From Haloimpatiens lingqiaonensis (GTDB taxonomy: Bacteria > Bacillota > Clostridia > Clostridiales > Clostridiaceae), in NCBI RefSeq assembly GCF_044502415.1, contig NZ_CP172402.1: a stretch of DNA of 64,000 nucleotides. The stretch is one strand, 5' to 3'. Numbering within the stretch: the stretch's first letter is position 1; each line of letters begins with the position of its first letter. The notes under the pieces are model-generated. The model searched no databases, had not been told where the DNA came from, and worked only from the letters and a program-made list of their open reading frames with translations. Shown here one piece after another: positions 25,747 through 36,404 of the stretch. Position numbers and translations under genes: made by a program.

Positions 25747-25995
25747 AAAAAATAAAGTCCTATGGATAAATCCATAGGACGTACATACGTGGTGCCACCT
25801 AAATTCGAGAAACTATATAGTTCTCCTTTAAAAGATACATAATAATATCCTGCCTCTGTAACGTAAGGCTTACGTCAAGAACTACTAAAATTCATTCCGA
25901 ATCTCCGAGACCCATTCAGCTTAATCATAGTTACTGTAATCACACCATCTACAGCTCTCTGAAAACCTGTTTTTAAACCTACTTGCTTCTCTTCA
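25747..25995 (-). ncRNA. T-box leader (tryptophan) of trpS
   Basis: On the minus strand the T-box core AGGTGGCACCACG (25800-25788) is followed by the terminator GTCCTATGGA/TCCATAGGAC (25757-25780) and a T-run. The specifier region reads GCTGAA-TGG-GTCTCGGAG, placing the tryptophan codon TGG at 25914-25912. Uncharged tRNA-Trp should favour readthrough into trpS. Confidence 0.94.
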
Positions 25996-26027
25996 AAGAT
26001 TATATTATATGTTACTAATTATATATT

Positions 26028-26056
26028 ATAATATTCCTAGTTTCTGCTTTTGTCAA
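26028..26056 (-). promoter_or_regulatory. Promoter of the trpS T-box leader
   Basis: Minus-strand TTGACA (26056-26051) and TATTAT (26033-26028) are separated by 17 bp, 30-40 bp before the start of the T-box stem I. Confidence 0.7.
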
Positions 26057-26166
26057 CATGTGGTTTCTATCGTTATATTATAATTATTCTACAAAAGGTA
26101 TTACATCACTTGAATTATAAAATTCATCCCAATTATACCTTTTTATGATTTAATTATACTATAAAA

Positions 26167-26550
26167 TTATTTATTTTCGCCTTTCCATAGACCGTGTAAG
26201 TTGCAATATTCTCTAGCATATTTTATTTCTTCTTTTACTTTAAACAATGCTTCTGGCTTATCCTCTGGTGTTAAGAACTTTCTATATACTCTGTCTTCTG
26301 TATGAAGTTCTATCCATTGAATATAGTGTTCAGGTGTCATTGGATGAGCAACTTCTCCAACCTTTACTAATATACCATCTTCTACTTTTTCTATAACTGG
26401 AACATGCTTTTCTGTTGCTGCATCAGTAGTATTTTCTGCTTTCAATGTCATTGGCTTTCCACAGCAAACTAATGTGCCCGCTCCTTTATTCACTACCTCT
26501 ACTATATTTCCACATATCTCACATTTATAAACTTGTTTTAATTCTGTCAT
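26167..26550 (-). CDS. dfx: Desulfoferrodoxin (2Fe superoxide reductase)
   Basis: Reduces superoxide to hydrogen peroxide in anaerobes without making oxygen. The 127-residue protein has both iron centres: the N-terminal desulforedoxin-like FeCys4 site (C10, C13, C29, C30 in YKCEICGN...VCCGKPM), and the catalytic FeHis4Cys site (H49 in EKHVP, H69 in AHPMTPEHYI, H75, C116 and H119 in YCNLHGLW). All ligands are present. The ATG follows ATAGGAGGGATTTTA. It is a single-gene unit; the 293-bp upstream gap is very AT-rich with ATTCTTTATA repeats and no recognisable PerR box by eye. Confidence 0.96.
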   Translation of the reverse strand: MTELKQVYKCEICGNIVEVVNKGAGTLVCCGKPMTLKAENTTDAATEKHVPVIEKVEDGILVKVGEVAHPMTPEHYIQWIELHTEDRVYRKFLTPEDKPEALFKVKEEIKYAREYCNLHGLWKGENK

Positions 26551-26843
26551 TAAAATCCCTCCTATTATATTATTATTTATTAATAATACTTATTATTTAA
26601 CTTCTATATAAATAATTAAAATCCTTCTAAATTTCTTTAAATTTCTAGTATTCTTTATAATTCTTTATAATTCTTTTTATTTTTCATAACTGCTTATTAA
26701 TATTTGTAAATTATATTTATTATTCTTACAAGTCTTGCCATGCATTACAACTATAATCCAAGTTTAAAACCAATAACTTTGTTTATTTAATTTAAAAATT
26801 TCACATACTATATATAGTTATATAGAAAGGATGTGAAAAATTA

Positions 26844-27038
26844 ATGAAAAATAAAAAGAATAAAACTCCCTATGGACCAAATAAAAGAGACTATTTAGAG
26901 CAGGAACCTAAAAAAGTAACCTCTTGCTCTGAAAAAGACTGCATAGAATTACCGGATAATGTTACAGACTCTATTATAGTTAATAATATATCCTATCCAG
27001 AATTCGATTATACCTATAATGATGGAGAAGATATCTAA
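26844..27038 (+). CDS. Small hypothetical protein
   Basis: A 64-codon frame begins MKNKKNKTPYGPNKRDYLEQ, basic at the N-terminus and acidic at the C-terminus (FDYTYNDGEDI), with two cysteines (SCSEKDC). It has no membrane segment or known motif. It is supported as a gene by the ribosome site AGAAAGGATGTGAAAAATTA and by a perfect 15-bp terminator directly after the stop. The family is not recognised; composition would suit a small spore or cytoplasmic protein, but that is a guess. Confidence 0.6.
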   Translation: MKNKKNKTPYGPNKRDYLEQEPKKVTSCSEKDCIELPDNVTDSIIVNNISYPEFDYTYNDGEDI

Positions 27039-27045
27039 AACAAAC

Positions 27046-27090
27046 TATAAGCTTCTTAGGAAATATTATGCCTAAGAAGCTTATAATTTT
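27046..27090. terminator. Bidirectional terminator
   Basis: TATAAGCTTCTTAGG (27046-27060) pairs perfectly with CCTAAGAAGCTTATA (27071-27085), followed by ATTTTTAT on the plus strand. It separates the small hypothetical gene from the convergent glucan synthase gene. Confidence 0.85.
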
Positions 27091-27098
27091 TATAGGCA

Positions 27099-30000
27099 CT
27101 AAATTAAAACTTCCACACTGTGTTCTCCCTCATCTAGGTAAGGTATTATGAAGTCATCTAAAATTTTACCATCTAATTTTACTTCTTTTTTGTTTCCCCT
27201 TAAAACCTTTATGTTGTATAGAGCATTATTTCTTCTGTAAGTAATAGAGTACTCCTTCCAAGCATCTGGAATGCAAGGTTCTATAACAAATCCTTTTTCT
27301 TCCTTTAATTTAATGCCCAGTATATCCTCTATTCCAACTCTGTACATCCAAGAAGAAGTTCCCGTATACCAGCTCCAACCACCCCTTCCTTCATGAGGTT
27401 CCTTGCCATAAACATCAGCAGTCATTACGTAAGGCTCCGTCTTAAAGGTTTCGCACTCTAAATAGGATCTGGTGTGATTTATTGGATTTATCATGTTGTA
27501 AATTTTTAAAGCCTTATCTCCCATGCCCATTTTGGCATAAGCTTTTATTACCCAGGTAACTGAATGAGTGTACTGCCCTCCATTTTCTCTTACTCCCGGC
27601 ACATATCCCTTAATATATCCAGGCTCTAAGTTAGACTTATAAAAAGGAGGCGTTAATAAGAGTACCATGCCCTTATTTTCTTTTATCAAATATTTATCTA
27701 AGGATTTCATGGCTTCCTTTAATCTATCTTTATTTCCTGCTTCTGAAATCACAGCCCAAGATTGAGATAGAGAATCTATTTGACACTCTTCATTTTCTCT
27801 AGAACCCAGTGGAGTTTCATCATCAAAATAAGCCCTTCTATACCACTTTCCATCCCAAGCATTTTTTTCTAGATTTTCTCTTATAAATTCTTTATATTCC
27901 TCATATTTATCCTTTCTCTCTTTATCCTGCATAACCATACACAGGTTAGCAAAATTATCTAATATACTATACAAGAACCATCCAAGCCACACACTTTCAC
28001 CTTTACCCTCATTACCTACAGTACTCATGCCATCGTTCCAATCGCCGCTGCCCATTAAAGGTATGTTGTGAACTCCAAATTTTAAGGATTTATCAATAGC
28101 TCTTATACAGTGTTCATATATACTTCCCTTTTCTTTAGATACCCTAGATATATTATATCTTTCATCTTCACCTTCTTTTAAAGGTTCATCTTCTAAATAA
28201 GTTACCTCTTCCTTTAAAATACTGTAATCTCCAGTATTTTTAATATAATCTGCTGTTACATAAGGCAACCATAATAAATCATCAGAAAATCTAGTTCTTA
28301 TGCCGCTATCTACAATAGGATGCCACCAGTGCTGCACATCTCCCTCTAAATATTGTCTAGATGCAGCATATAAAATTTGCTCCTTTGTAAAACTGCTATC
28401 CAAGTAAGCTAATGGCATAACATCCTGCAATTGATCCCTAAATCCAAAGGCACCTCCTGATTGATAAAATGCAGTTCTTGCCCATATTCTACAAGCTATA
28501 GTTTGGTAAACAAGCCAACCATTTAGCATGATATCAAAGGTAGGCTCTGGTGTTTTAACTCTTATGGATCCTAAAATATCTCTCCAGTAATTCTTAACTT
28601 CTTCTAATTTATTAAAAGAATAATTTACATCTTTATAGGAAGAAACTATTTCATTTATAGTACTTATATCCTCTTCCTGTCCTAATAAAATAACCAATGT
28701 TTTTTCCTCATTAGGCTCTAAATGTACTTTAGAACTATAAGTTAAGCAAGGATCCATGCCCGCACCTACTGTATTAGAAAGATTTTTATTTTTTAATGCT
28801 CTTGGAGATTTATAATCCCCACCTCTTCCTATAAATTCTTTTCTATCCCCTGTATAACTTTCTTCTTTTCCTCCTATAACTTTTAAGTACGCCTTTAGAT
28901 TTCCAAAGCTTTGGTTATAAGGGTTGCTTCCATAGATATACCCTTCCTGTTCATTAAAATAAGAGGATATATATGCTCCCGTATGCTGCGGTGCTACTCC
29001 TAAAACCAATCTAGAATAATAGGTAGCAGATATTTCTCTTGGTTCTGAAGATAAATTTTTAAGGGTAAGATTACACACCTTTACCTTTTGGTCTATAGGT
29101 ACAAACATTGTTAGTTTTCCCAATATGCCATTATACGCATGAGTAAAAGTAGAATATCCAAAGCCATGCTCTATAACATATTCTTCCTTATGCCTTATAG
29201 GGGAAGGTGTCACATTCCATAGCTCTCCTGTAAATTCATCCCTTAAATAAATCACTTCATCACTAGGATCTATAATTGGATCATTGGACCAAGTGGTTAT
29301 TTTATTTTCCCTACTGTTTAAACACCAAGTATAAGAGCTTCCTCTTTCTGATACGTGGAATCCAAACCACTTATTGCTTATTACATTTATCCATGGAGCT
29401 GGAGTATCCTTACTATCCTTTAAAATAATAATATACTTATGTCCCTGTGGAGAAAATCCTCCATAGCCATTAAAATACTGCAATTCTCCTACTTCATACT
29501 TATATTCTTGTATATTATAATCCTTATGTGACACTTGTAATTTTTTCTCTTCCCTATACTCCTCTTCCCCATCCCTCATGCAATTTATAAAGGAATTCTT
29601 TTCGCCATCTATAACTATTCTAGCAATGGCTTTTATAAAATTAATATCCTCCTGTTCCATAGAAGCCCTATTTAATAGGAATACTCCTCCATTTCTGTTT
29701 TGTTTATCCCTTAAAGGACTTCCTTGAATAAGTTCTCTTATATAGTTTTGAATTGGCTCCATATAGGAAACCTCTTCCTCATTTAATATTACTAAATCTA
29801 CTGTAAGTCCCTTAGAGTTCCAATATTCATGAGCTTTTATAACTTGCCTTACAGAATCCATATGTTTCTTTTCTCTACAGGTAAGTAGCACTATAGGTAA
29901 ATCTCCAGATATACCATACTTCCATAAATCCTTCTGGGATCTTTTAATGTTTTTAATCCACTGTTGTCTTTCCCTATGAGATAAATTAGTAAATAGTATA

Positions 30001-33000
30001 TTAGCAGCTCCTGATTGATATAAATTGGCCTGAGAAGATTTTATTCCCAGGTACTTCATGTTTAATTGTGCTTCTGTCCAAGCTAATGTGAAGTTTCTCT
30101 CTATGTTTCCGTATTCACTGTACTTTTTAGCCAGTTCTATTAATTCTTCCTTAGAATCCCCTAAAGCAGTGGTATAAATTACCTCACAATTACTTCCTGG
30201 CTGTATTTTTATTTTTCTTCTTATAGCTATTATTGGATCCAAAACTGTGCCTACTGAGTTTTTAAGCGGAGCATCATTATCCATACATATAGGATTTCTT
30301 AACTCTCTCCCTCTGCCAACAAAATTAGCTCTGCTGGTTTCATATTGCACAGCTGCCACTGACTGACCTTTAACTATAGATACCTGCATAATATATGGTG
30401 TCTTTTCATCCTTTTTTCTTCCACGCCTTTTAGCAATTATACATTCTCTTTCTTCATCATATTCCGTCTGTATAAATAAATTCTGAAATGCTGGATGCAC
30501 CAAATCACTACTGTAATTATTTAAAGTTACCTCACAATAGCTGGTTACCTCTAAAATTTTCTCCTCTGCGCCATTGTTAGTTATGGTTAATTTCCTTATC
30601 TCACCATTATCTTCCCCAGAAACTATTATTTCTGTAAAAGTAGTTAAATCTCCATCTTTTCTTTTAAAGCCTACTCTATCTAGGGAAAATAAAACCTGAT
30701 AATCTTCTCCTTGAGTTTTACAAGGTTCATAGGTAGCACTATAATAATGATTATCCTTAAGGTCCTTAATGTAGAAAAACATACCTTTATCATCTAAAGT
30801 TACATCTTCCCTCCACCTATATAGATGCATATCTCCTTTTTTAGAATATCCACTTCCGCTATTAGAAATCATTAAGCTATATTCTCCATTAGACAATAAA
30901 TTCACCCTAGGCATATCTGTATTAGAAGAATGGTATTGTCTAACTATGATATTCCTCTTTTCAGTTTTATTTTCTTCTTTCTTAGAATAATTTTCTTCTC
31001 TATCATATACTATTGCCTTTGGTATCCTTTCCTGCAATAACAACTCTGCAGCTTTAACTCTAGGTACATTGTGAAATCTTTTTTGAAGTATATTATCTTT
31101 TAGTACATTGTCTAATGCCATAAAACTCATGCCTTCATGATGTACCATGAAACATTTTACTATTTTATTGTCCCTACCCTTTAGCCTATTTTTTGTATAA
31201 TCTACGGCTTCATAAAATCCATATCTACCTAAAGCACCTAGCTTTTCTAAGGCATGTAAATTATCTATAGCTGATTTTTTATCTACCTGCATAGCTAGTA
31301 CGGTGGAATAAGGAGATATAACCAATTCATCTGCTAATCCACGCTTTACTCCTATACCAGGCACTCCAAAGGCTTTGTACTGATAATTCATATCCCTATC
31401 GAAATAGTAAAAAGCAGACTCAGATATTCCCCAAGGGATTCCTTTAGAGGAGGCGTAGCTTATTTGGCCTTGAACTACCGCATTATAGGTCTCATGAAGC
31501 AATGTATCTTTATAGTCCTTCATTACTAATAAAGGCATAAAATATTCAAACATGGTGCCACTCCAAGAAACTAAAGCCTTTCTCCCTTTTATTTTGGTAA
31601 GTGCTCTTCCCAGTTTGAACCAAACCACCTCACTAATGTCTCCCTTAGCTATAGCCACAAAAGTTGCCTGCCTAGCTTCAGAAGCCAACAAATCATAATA
31701 ACTATTTCCTATACTGTTCTTTTCCACATCATACCCTATTGAAAATAGCTCTCTTTCTTTATGAAATACCATAGTGAAATCTGTATTTTCTGCCATATGG
31801 CTAATTTCATCTATCAATTGTTTTATATCTAATTTCACCGACTCATGAGTAGTTTGCTTTCTTTTATCTTGATCATATTCTAAAAATATTTCTCTTACTT
31901 CTAAATTAAACATCTCTATAGAACTCTTTAATTTATTGTTCCAATATAAATTTCCCTGTAAATTTGCCTCTTCACATTTAATCTTTAAAAACTCTAATAA
32001 TTCTAGAAATTTATTTAAACTTACCTTTTCATTCTTATATACCTGAAATATATCACTATAATAATTCTTTTCTCCTGTTTTTTCAGCTATTTCTTCTTCA
32101 GCTAGTAAAGCCGTATCCTCTAATCCTCTAACATACCTATCTAAATTATCTGAATTCTTAAAATTATCCACATATTCTTTAAGAGATTCCTCTATTACCC
32201 ACAGATAACCCACAAGATTACCACTATCCACTGTGGATATATATTTTGGATTTAAAGGTTCTCCTGTTTTAGTGTTATACCAATTGTAAAAATGTCCTCT
32301 CAACTTTTCTAGCTTATTCATATTTTCTATTGAATTTTTCATTCTATAAATCAACTGCAAAATACCTATATATCCTAAATCATAAGCCACAATATTAGCC
32401 ATTAATCCCATACCTAAATTAGTAGGAGATGTTCTTGGTGCCACCCCTCTATAAGGAGATTCCTGATAATTATCTGGAGCTAGCCAATTGTTTTTTTCAT
32501 TTACAAAATCCTCAAAATAAGCCCAGGTTCTTCTGGATAAGCCCCTTATATATCTTATTTCCTGCTCTCCTAACTTTTCTTCCTCTATTTTAATATCCCT
32601 ACTTATGTAATATGCTATATAAGGACTTAAAAACCACACTATGGTAAAAGGAAGCATGGATATGCCTGATGCAGTAGATTTTAAAAATGCCAATGCGCAT
32701 ATAATTAAAGCCAAAAAACTCCCCTTCCACATAAAGCTTATATAACTTATTAATGTCTTTCCTGATTTTCTCTCTGCATCTTCAGCAGTCTGCCATTCTA
32801 AAAGATTCTTTTTACTTATGGTTAGTCTATATAATGTTTTAATTATGGCATCCACCATTAAACATGCTTGATAAGGAATAAAACATAATATTAAGAAAAC
32901 TTGATAAAAAACAGTTTTAATATTAGATATTCTTCCAGACAAACTTATACCCTTTATAGGTGATGTTACAAATTCTGTAACGTCGAATAAAATAGGACTT

Positions 33001-35588
33001 ATACTAGCTAATATAGCTGCTACTATCCACTTGTCAGTACCATCAGGCAATACATTAAATGATAAAGCTACCAATAACATTATAGCTGGTGCCAATAAAC
33101 TTCTCCTTAAATTATCTATAAGTTTCCATCTAGATAAAGCATTCAATCCATTGCCTTTAAAAACCCACGGAATTAACTGCCAATCGCCTCTTACCCATCT
33201 ATGAAGTCTTTTGCTACTAGAGTTGTAATAGGCAGGATATCCATCTATAAGCTCTATATCGGTAACTAATCCAGCTTTAACATAAGAACCTTCCAAAAGA
33301 TCATGGCTTAAAACCGCATTTTCTGGCACTTTATCCTCAAGCATATAGTTAAAAACATCTATATCATATATGCCTTTACCTGTAAATATACCTTCACCAA
33401 ACAAGTCTTGATATACATCAGATATAGCTTTTGTGTACACATCAACTCCCACTTCTCCAGAAAATATCTTTGAATAAAGAGTTTTATTGGCACTTATAAC
33501 ATCTACACTTATTCTAGGTTGTAAAAGACCATAACCTCTTACCACCCTTTTCTTTTCCTCATTAATAACAGGCTTATTAAGTACATGTGCCATAGCCCCT
33601 ATTAATTTCCTTGCAGCATTTCTAGGTAACTTAGTATCCGCATCCAAGGTTATTACATATTTACATCCTTTTAAATTTTCTATATCTCCACTTATAAAAT
33701 TAAAACTAGTATTTTTTCCTCCTCTTAAAAGTTCATTAAACTCCATTATTTTTCCACGTTTTCTTTCCCAAGCCAGCCATTTTCCTTCTTTTTCATTATA
33801 TTTTCTAGGTCTGCAAAAATAATAAAATATATCCTCTTTACCACCAGAATACTTCCTATTAAGTTTTTTCACTTCTTCTAAGGTAAATTTTATTATTTCT
33901 TCATCCTCATGATCTTTTTCCCTTTGGCTATCTTTTAAATCTCCTAACAAAGCAAAATAGAGATTATCTAATTTATTAGCTAAATAATATATCTCCATAT
34001 GCTGTACTAATTCTTTGGCTCTTTTTTTACTGTTTATTATAGTAGGTATTATAACTACTGTCCTATTTTCTTCATCTATTCCATCCTTAAGTTCCATCTT
34101 AGGTATAAATCTTGGCGTTGACAAATAGTTAATACTCCAATTTAAAAGTGAAATCACTATCTCACTACAAGGCACTATTAACACAATAAACGCTAAGACA
34201 TATTTCCAAAGAAATATATCTCTATCACTTCTAAGACTTAAAGAAATAAATATACACATAACTAAAATAGTTCCCAGAACTATGCTTCCTATGTATAATG
34301 CAACTTTTTTCTCCTTTAATTTATAATCCAGTCTATCCGCACACTTTTCCTTTAGGTTAAGTTTTTCCCTTAAACATTTAATTCCATCATCAATTAAATA
34401 ATATCCCACATGTCTTTTATATTCTTGGTGATTTTGGAAACACTGCTGTTCATCACATTCTTCTGCACACTCCAATGCCTTTTTAACTATAAATGATTCA
34501 GGTAAATTAAACTTTTTAGATAGTTTTTCAATATTATATCTGTAATAATCTTGAGAATCAAAATCCATATTAGGGTATACTTCTACAGGGTCTTTCATAA
34601 GTAAATTTTCCACATAGCTAAGCTTTTTAAAGTATTTCCTCCAATTAATGCCTTCTAAAGTCCTTATGCTATTTATAGAGTTACCCATGGATAACTGCAT
34701 CGCAGCCTCTTTTTTATGCTCCTCTATGATTATTTTTTGATAATTAAGCTCTTTCATTTCTAAATTATCATTTATCCAATCATAAACCTTTCTATTTTCT
34801 ATACCATTGTCTTTTAATATTTTAAAAAGTCTTTCACCAAAAAAATAAGTAAATTCTATTTGCTCTTTAAAAATATCATCTAATTCCTGTTCCCCATTAG
34901 ACCTATGACAAGCATCTATTATCCTTTCAGCTATTAAATCTCCCTTTATTTTTTCTTCTTGAGCAAAAAGTACACTTTTAGCCACATTACTTATATTTTG
35001 AATTAAGGCTATTCTAAGCATCACTGGAAGCATCCATAATTCCTTACTACTAAGTACAGTATTCTTCTCATATGCCTTTATAAATCTCTCTATAATTTCT
35101 TCATCTACACGCCCATCCGTATGGGACACAATTTCCACAGCTATATGATAAACCCTAGGATAATCTTTCATTATTCCCTTGGTCAAAATAGGCAGATTCT
35201 TATAATTCTTTTTAGGTACATTGTTTTTAACATACTTATATTCCTTTTGAATTAAAAACATATTGTCCAAAATCCATTCTGCTGCATAAAGCCTATCACT
35301 GCTGTTCTTTTGATGCATTTCTATCTTTTCATGAGCCTCTACTATATCATTAAAACTTCTATCTAAGCTTTCTATTAAAGTTTTATTGTATCCTCTTTTA
35401 TCCACAGAAGAATACCCCCTAGATATTTCCTCTGCGTGCTTTTCTAAATCTTCTATATTAACAATTATTTTAGGCACTACATCTATTGGTGATTCTTCTT
35501 TACCTCTTCTTTTAGTTAAGGTATAACTAAAAAAAGCAATAAAGGCTATAGAAATTATTGTAACTAGCACTGTATAAAAGTAATTCAT
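27099..35588 (-). CDS. ndvB: Cyclic beta-1,2-glucan synthase-like protein (NdvB/ChvB type)
   Basis: This 2829-residue protein has the NdvB/ChvB layout: an N-terminal membrane anchor; a second hydrophobic pair near 430-490; a glycosyltransferase-84 domain (YVITLDADTKLPRNAARKLI near 645); several membrane helices near 800-990; a glycoamylase-like region (TSPTNLGMGLMANIVAYDLG); and a C-terminal GH94 phosphorylase-like half with GSGDWNDGMSTVGNEGKGES near 2510. In characterised homologues the enzyme primes, elongates and cyclises beta-1,2-glucan, with GH94 trimming the length. The length is normal, with no internal break. The ATG follows GAGGGGTGAAGAAATAA. No export partner is adjacent. The exact product in this organism is inferred. 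Confidence 0.88.
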   Translation of the reverse strand: MNYFYTVLVTIISIAFIAFFSYTLTKRRGKEESPIDVVPKIIVNIEDLEKHAEEISRGYSSVDKRGYNKTLIESLDRSFNDIVEAHEKIEMHQKNSSDRLYAAEWILDNMFLIQKEYKYVKNNVPKKNYKNLPILTKGIMKDYPRVYHIAVEIVSHTDGRVDEEIIERFIKAYEKNTVLSSKELWMLPVMLRIALIQNISNVAKSVLFAQEEKIKGDLIAERIIDACHRSNGEQELDDIFKEQIEFTYFFGERLFKILKDNGIENRKVYDWINDNLEMKELNYQKIIIEEHKKEAAMQLSMGNSINSIRTLEGINWRKYFKKLSYVENLLMKDPVEVYPNMDFDSQDYYRYNIEKLSKKFNLPESFIVKKALECAEECDEQQCFQNHQEYKRHVGYYLIDDGIKCLREKLNLKEKCADRLDYKLKEKKVALYIGSIVLGTILVMCIFISLSLRSDRDIFLWKYVLAFIVLIVPCSEIVISLLNWSINYLSTPRFIPKMELKDGIDEENRTVVIIPTIINSKKRAKELVQHMEIYYLANKLDNLYFALLGDLKDSQREKDHEDEEIIKFTLEEVKKLNRKYSGGKEDIFYYFCRPRKYNEKEGKWLAWERKRGKIMEFNELLRGGKNTSFNFISGDIENLKGCKYVITLDADTKLPRNAARKLIGAMAHVLNKPVINEEKKRVVRGYGLLQPRISVDVISANKTLYSKIFSGEVGVDVYTKAISDVYQDLFGEGIFTGKGIYDIDVFNYMLEDKVPENAVLSHDLLEGSYVKAGLVTDIELIDGYPAYYNSSSKRLHRWVRGDWQLIPWVFKGNGLNALSRWKLIDNLRRSLLAPAIMLLVALSFNVLPDGTDKWIVAAILASISPILFDVTEFVTSPIKGISLSGRISNIKTVFYQVFLILCFIPYQACLMVDAIIKTLYRLTISKKNLLEWQTAEDAERKSGKTLISYISFMWKGSFLALIICALAFLKSTASGISMLPFTIVWFLSPYIAYYISRDIKIEEEKLGEQEIRYIRGLSRRTWAYFEDFVNEKNNWLAPDNYQESPYRGVAPRTSPTNLGMGLMANIVAYDLGYIGILQLIYRMKNSIENMNKLEKLRGHFYNWYNTKTGEPLNPKYISTVDSGNLVGYLWVIEESLKEYVDNFKNSDNLDRYVRGLEDTALLAEEEIAEKTGEKNYYSDIFQVYKNEKVSLNKFLELLEFLKIKCEEANLQGNLYWNNKLKSSIEMFNLEVREIFLEYDQDKRKQTTHESVKLDIKQLIDEISHMAENTDFTMVFHKERELFSIGYDVEKNSIGNSYYDLLASEARQATFVAIAKGDISEVVWFKLGRALTKIKGRKALVSWSGTMFEYFMPLLVMKDYKDTLLHETYNAVVQGQISYASSKGIPWGISESAFYYFDRDMNYQYKAFGVPGIGVKRGLADELVISPYSTVLAMQVDKKSAIDNLHALEKLGALGRYGFYEAVDYTKNRLKGRDNKIVKCFMVHHEGMSFMALDNVLKDNILQKRFHNVPRVKAAELLLQERIPKAIVYDREENYSKKEENKTEKRNIIVRQYHSSNTDMPRVNLLSNGEYSLMISNSGSGYSKKGDMHLYRWREDVTLDDKGMFFYIKDLKDNHYYSATYEPCKTQGEDYQVLFSLDRVGFKRKDGDLTTFTEIIVSGEDNGEIRKLTITNNGAEEKILEVTSYCEVTLNNYSSDLVHPAFQNLFIQTEYDEERECIIAKRRGRKKDEKTPYIMQVSIVKGQSVAAVQYETSRANFVGRGRELRNPICMDNDAPLKNSVGTVLDPIIAIRRKIKIQPGSNCEVIYTTALGDSKEELIELAKKYSEYGNIERNFTLAWTEAQLNMKYLGIKSSQANLYQSGAANILFTNLSHRERQQWIKNIKRSQKDLWKYGISGDLPIVLLTCREKKHMDSVRQVIKAHEYWNSKGLTVDLVILNEEEVSYMEPIQNYIRELIQGSPLRDKQNRNGGVFLLNRASMEQEDINFIKAIARIVIDGEKNSFINCMRDGEEEYREEKKLQVSHKDYNIQEYKYEVGELQYFNGYGGFSPQGHKYIIILKDSKDTPAPWINVISNKWFGFHVSERGSSYTWCLNSRENKITTWSNDPIIDPSDEVIYLRDEFTGELWNVTPSPIRHKEEYVIEHGFGYSTFTHAYNGILGKLTMFVPIDQKVKVCNLTLKNLSSEPREISATYYSRLVLGVAPQHTGAYISSYFNEQEGYIYGSNPYNQSFGNLKAYLKVIGGKEESYTGDRKEFIGRGGDYKSPRALKNKNLSNTVGAGMDPCLTYSSKVHLEPNEEKTLVILLGQEEDISTINEIVSSYKDVNYSFNKLEEVKNYWRDILGSIRVKTPEPTFDIMLNGWLVYQTIACRIWARTAFYQSGGAFGFRDQLQDVMPLAYLDSSFTKEQILYAASRQYLEGDVQHWWHPIVDSGIRTRFSDDLLWLPYVTADYIKNTGDYSILKEEVTYLEDEPLKEGEDERYNISRVSKEKGSIYEHCIRAIDKSLKFGVHNIPLMGSGDWNDGMSTVGNEGKGESVWLGWFLYSILDNFANLCMVMQDKERKDKYEEYKEFIRENLEKNAWDGKWYRRAYFDDETPLGSRENEECQIDSLSQSWAVISEAGNKDRLKEAMKSLDKYLIKENKGMVLLLTPPFYKSNLEPGYIKGYVPGVRENGGQYTHSVTWVIKAYAKMGMGDKALKIYNMINPINHTRSYLECETFKTEPYVMTADVYGKEPHEGRGGWSWYTGTSSWMYRVGIEDILGIKLKEEKGFVIEPCIPDAWKEYSITYRRNNALYNIKVLRGNKKEVKLDGKILDDFIIPYLDEGEHSVEVLI

Positions 35589-35714
35589 TTATTTCTTCAC
35601 CCCTCAGTTAATTTGATAAGAAAATGTGTTTTCATTTTTAAGCAACCTTAATGTATTATTTCCCAAATTAACTGAATTAATTCAAAATATAAGAAAAATG
35701 TGACTTAGGTGCAT

Positions 35715-35955
35715 AGGAAAAATCTGCTTTTAATTCCGTGATAAAATTGAAATTTGGGACTGTGAACAGTACGCTAAGAACTTCTAAATGTTTTGAAATT
35801 TAAAGCCCCTAAAGCCTTCAAACTCACTCGTCCCTCGCTCAAGCAATGAAGGCTTTTTAACGGGGCTTTAAATTTCAAAACAAAGAAGTTCTAAAGCTAG
35901 TTCAATAGTCCCAAATTTCAATTTTATCACTCCATTAAAAGCAGATTTTTCAGTT
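35715..35955 (-). mobile_element. MITE-like palindromic element B2
   Basis: Inverse copy of B1: GGAAAAATCTGCTTTTAATT at one end, and the inverted GAAAAATCTGCTTTTAATGG at the other, with the GCCTTCAAACTCACTCG... centre. Here the terminal arms match better than in B1 (about 45 bp with few differences). It lies about 125 bp upstream of the glucan synthase start. Confidence 0.85.
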
Positions 35956-35996
35956 CATGCGTATATCGTCACGGGGAGAAAACAGCCTACTAAAGG

Positions 35997-36132
35997 ATAA
36001 TTTTTCTTCATTGCATTACGAAAAATTTTAGAATATAAAAAAGATAAATAACATAATTTCACGTTGTGAAATTGTGTTATTTATCTTTTGGGACTTAACT
36101 TAAATCTTTTATTGGCGGCAGCCAGCCTAAAT
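35997..36132. repeat. Intergenic repeat C, copy 2
   Basis: Same order as copy 1: TTTTTCTTCATTGCATTACG, a hairpin around CACGTTGTG (AACATAATTTCAC/GTGAAATTGTGTT), then ATTGGCGGCAGCCAGCCTAA. It is followed by ATAATAAATATCAAATATC simple repeats and repeat D (36247-36293). Confidence 0.75.
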
Positions 36133-36404
36133 ATATAAATAATAAATAATAAATATCAAATATCAATTAATGTGGATTTTCTTCATTTTATTTAGGAAAT
36201 CTTTAATTTATAAAAAGGGAGCGTTCATAATCTTTTTTAGGTGTAGCCTTTCGAAAGTTATATGATACTTATTAAAATAAAATAGTAACTTAACTTCTTT
36301 AATTTTAAAAGCTAAAAATCCATTTATAGATAAATATTTATATATATGAATATTATTACATTGGTAATACTTATAGTTATCCTATAAATAACTAACAAAT
36401 TTTT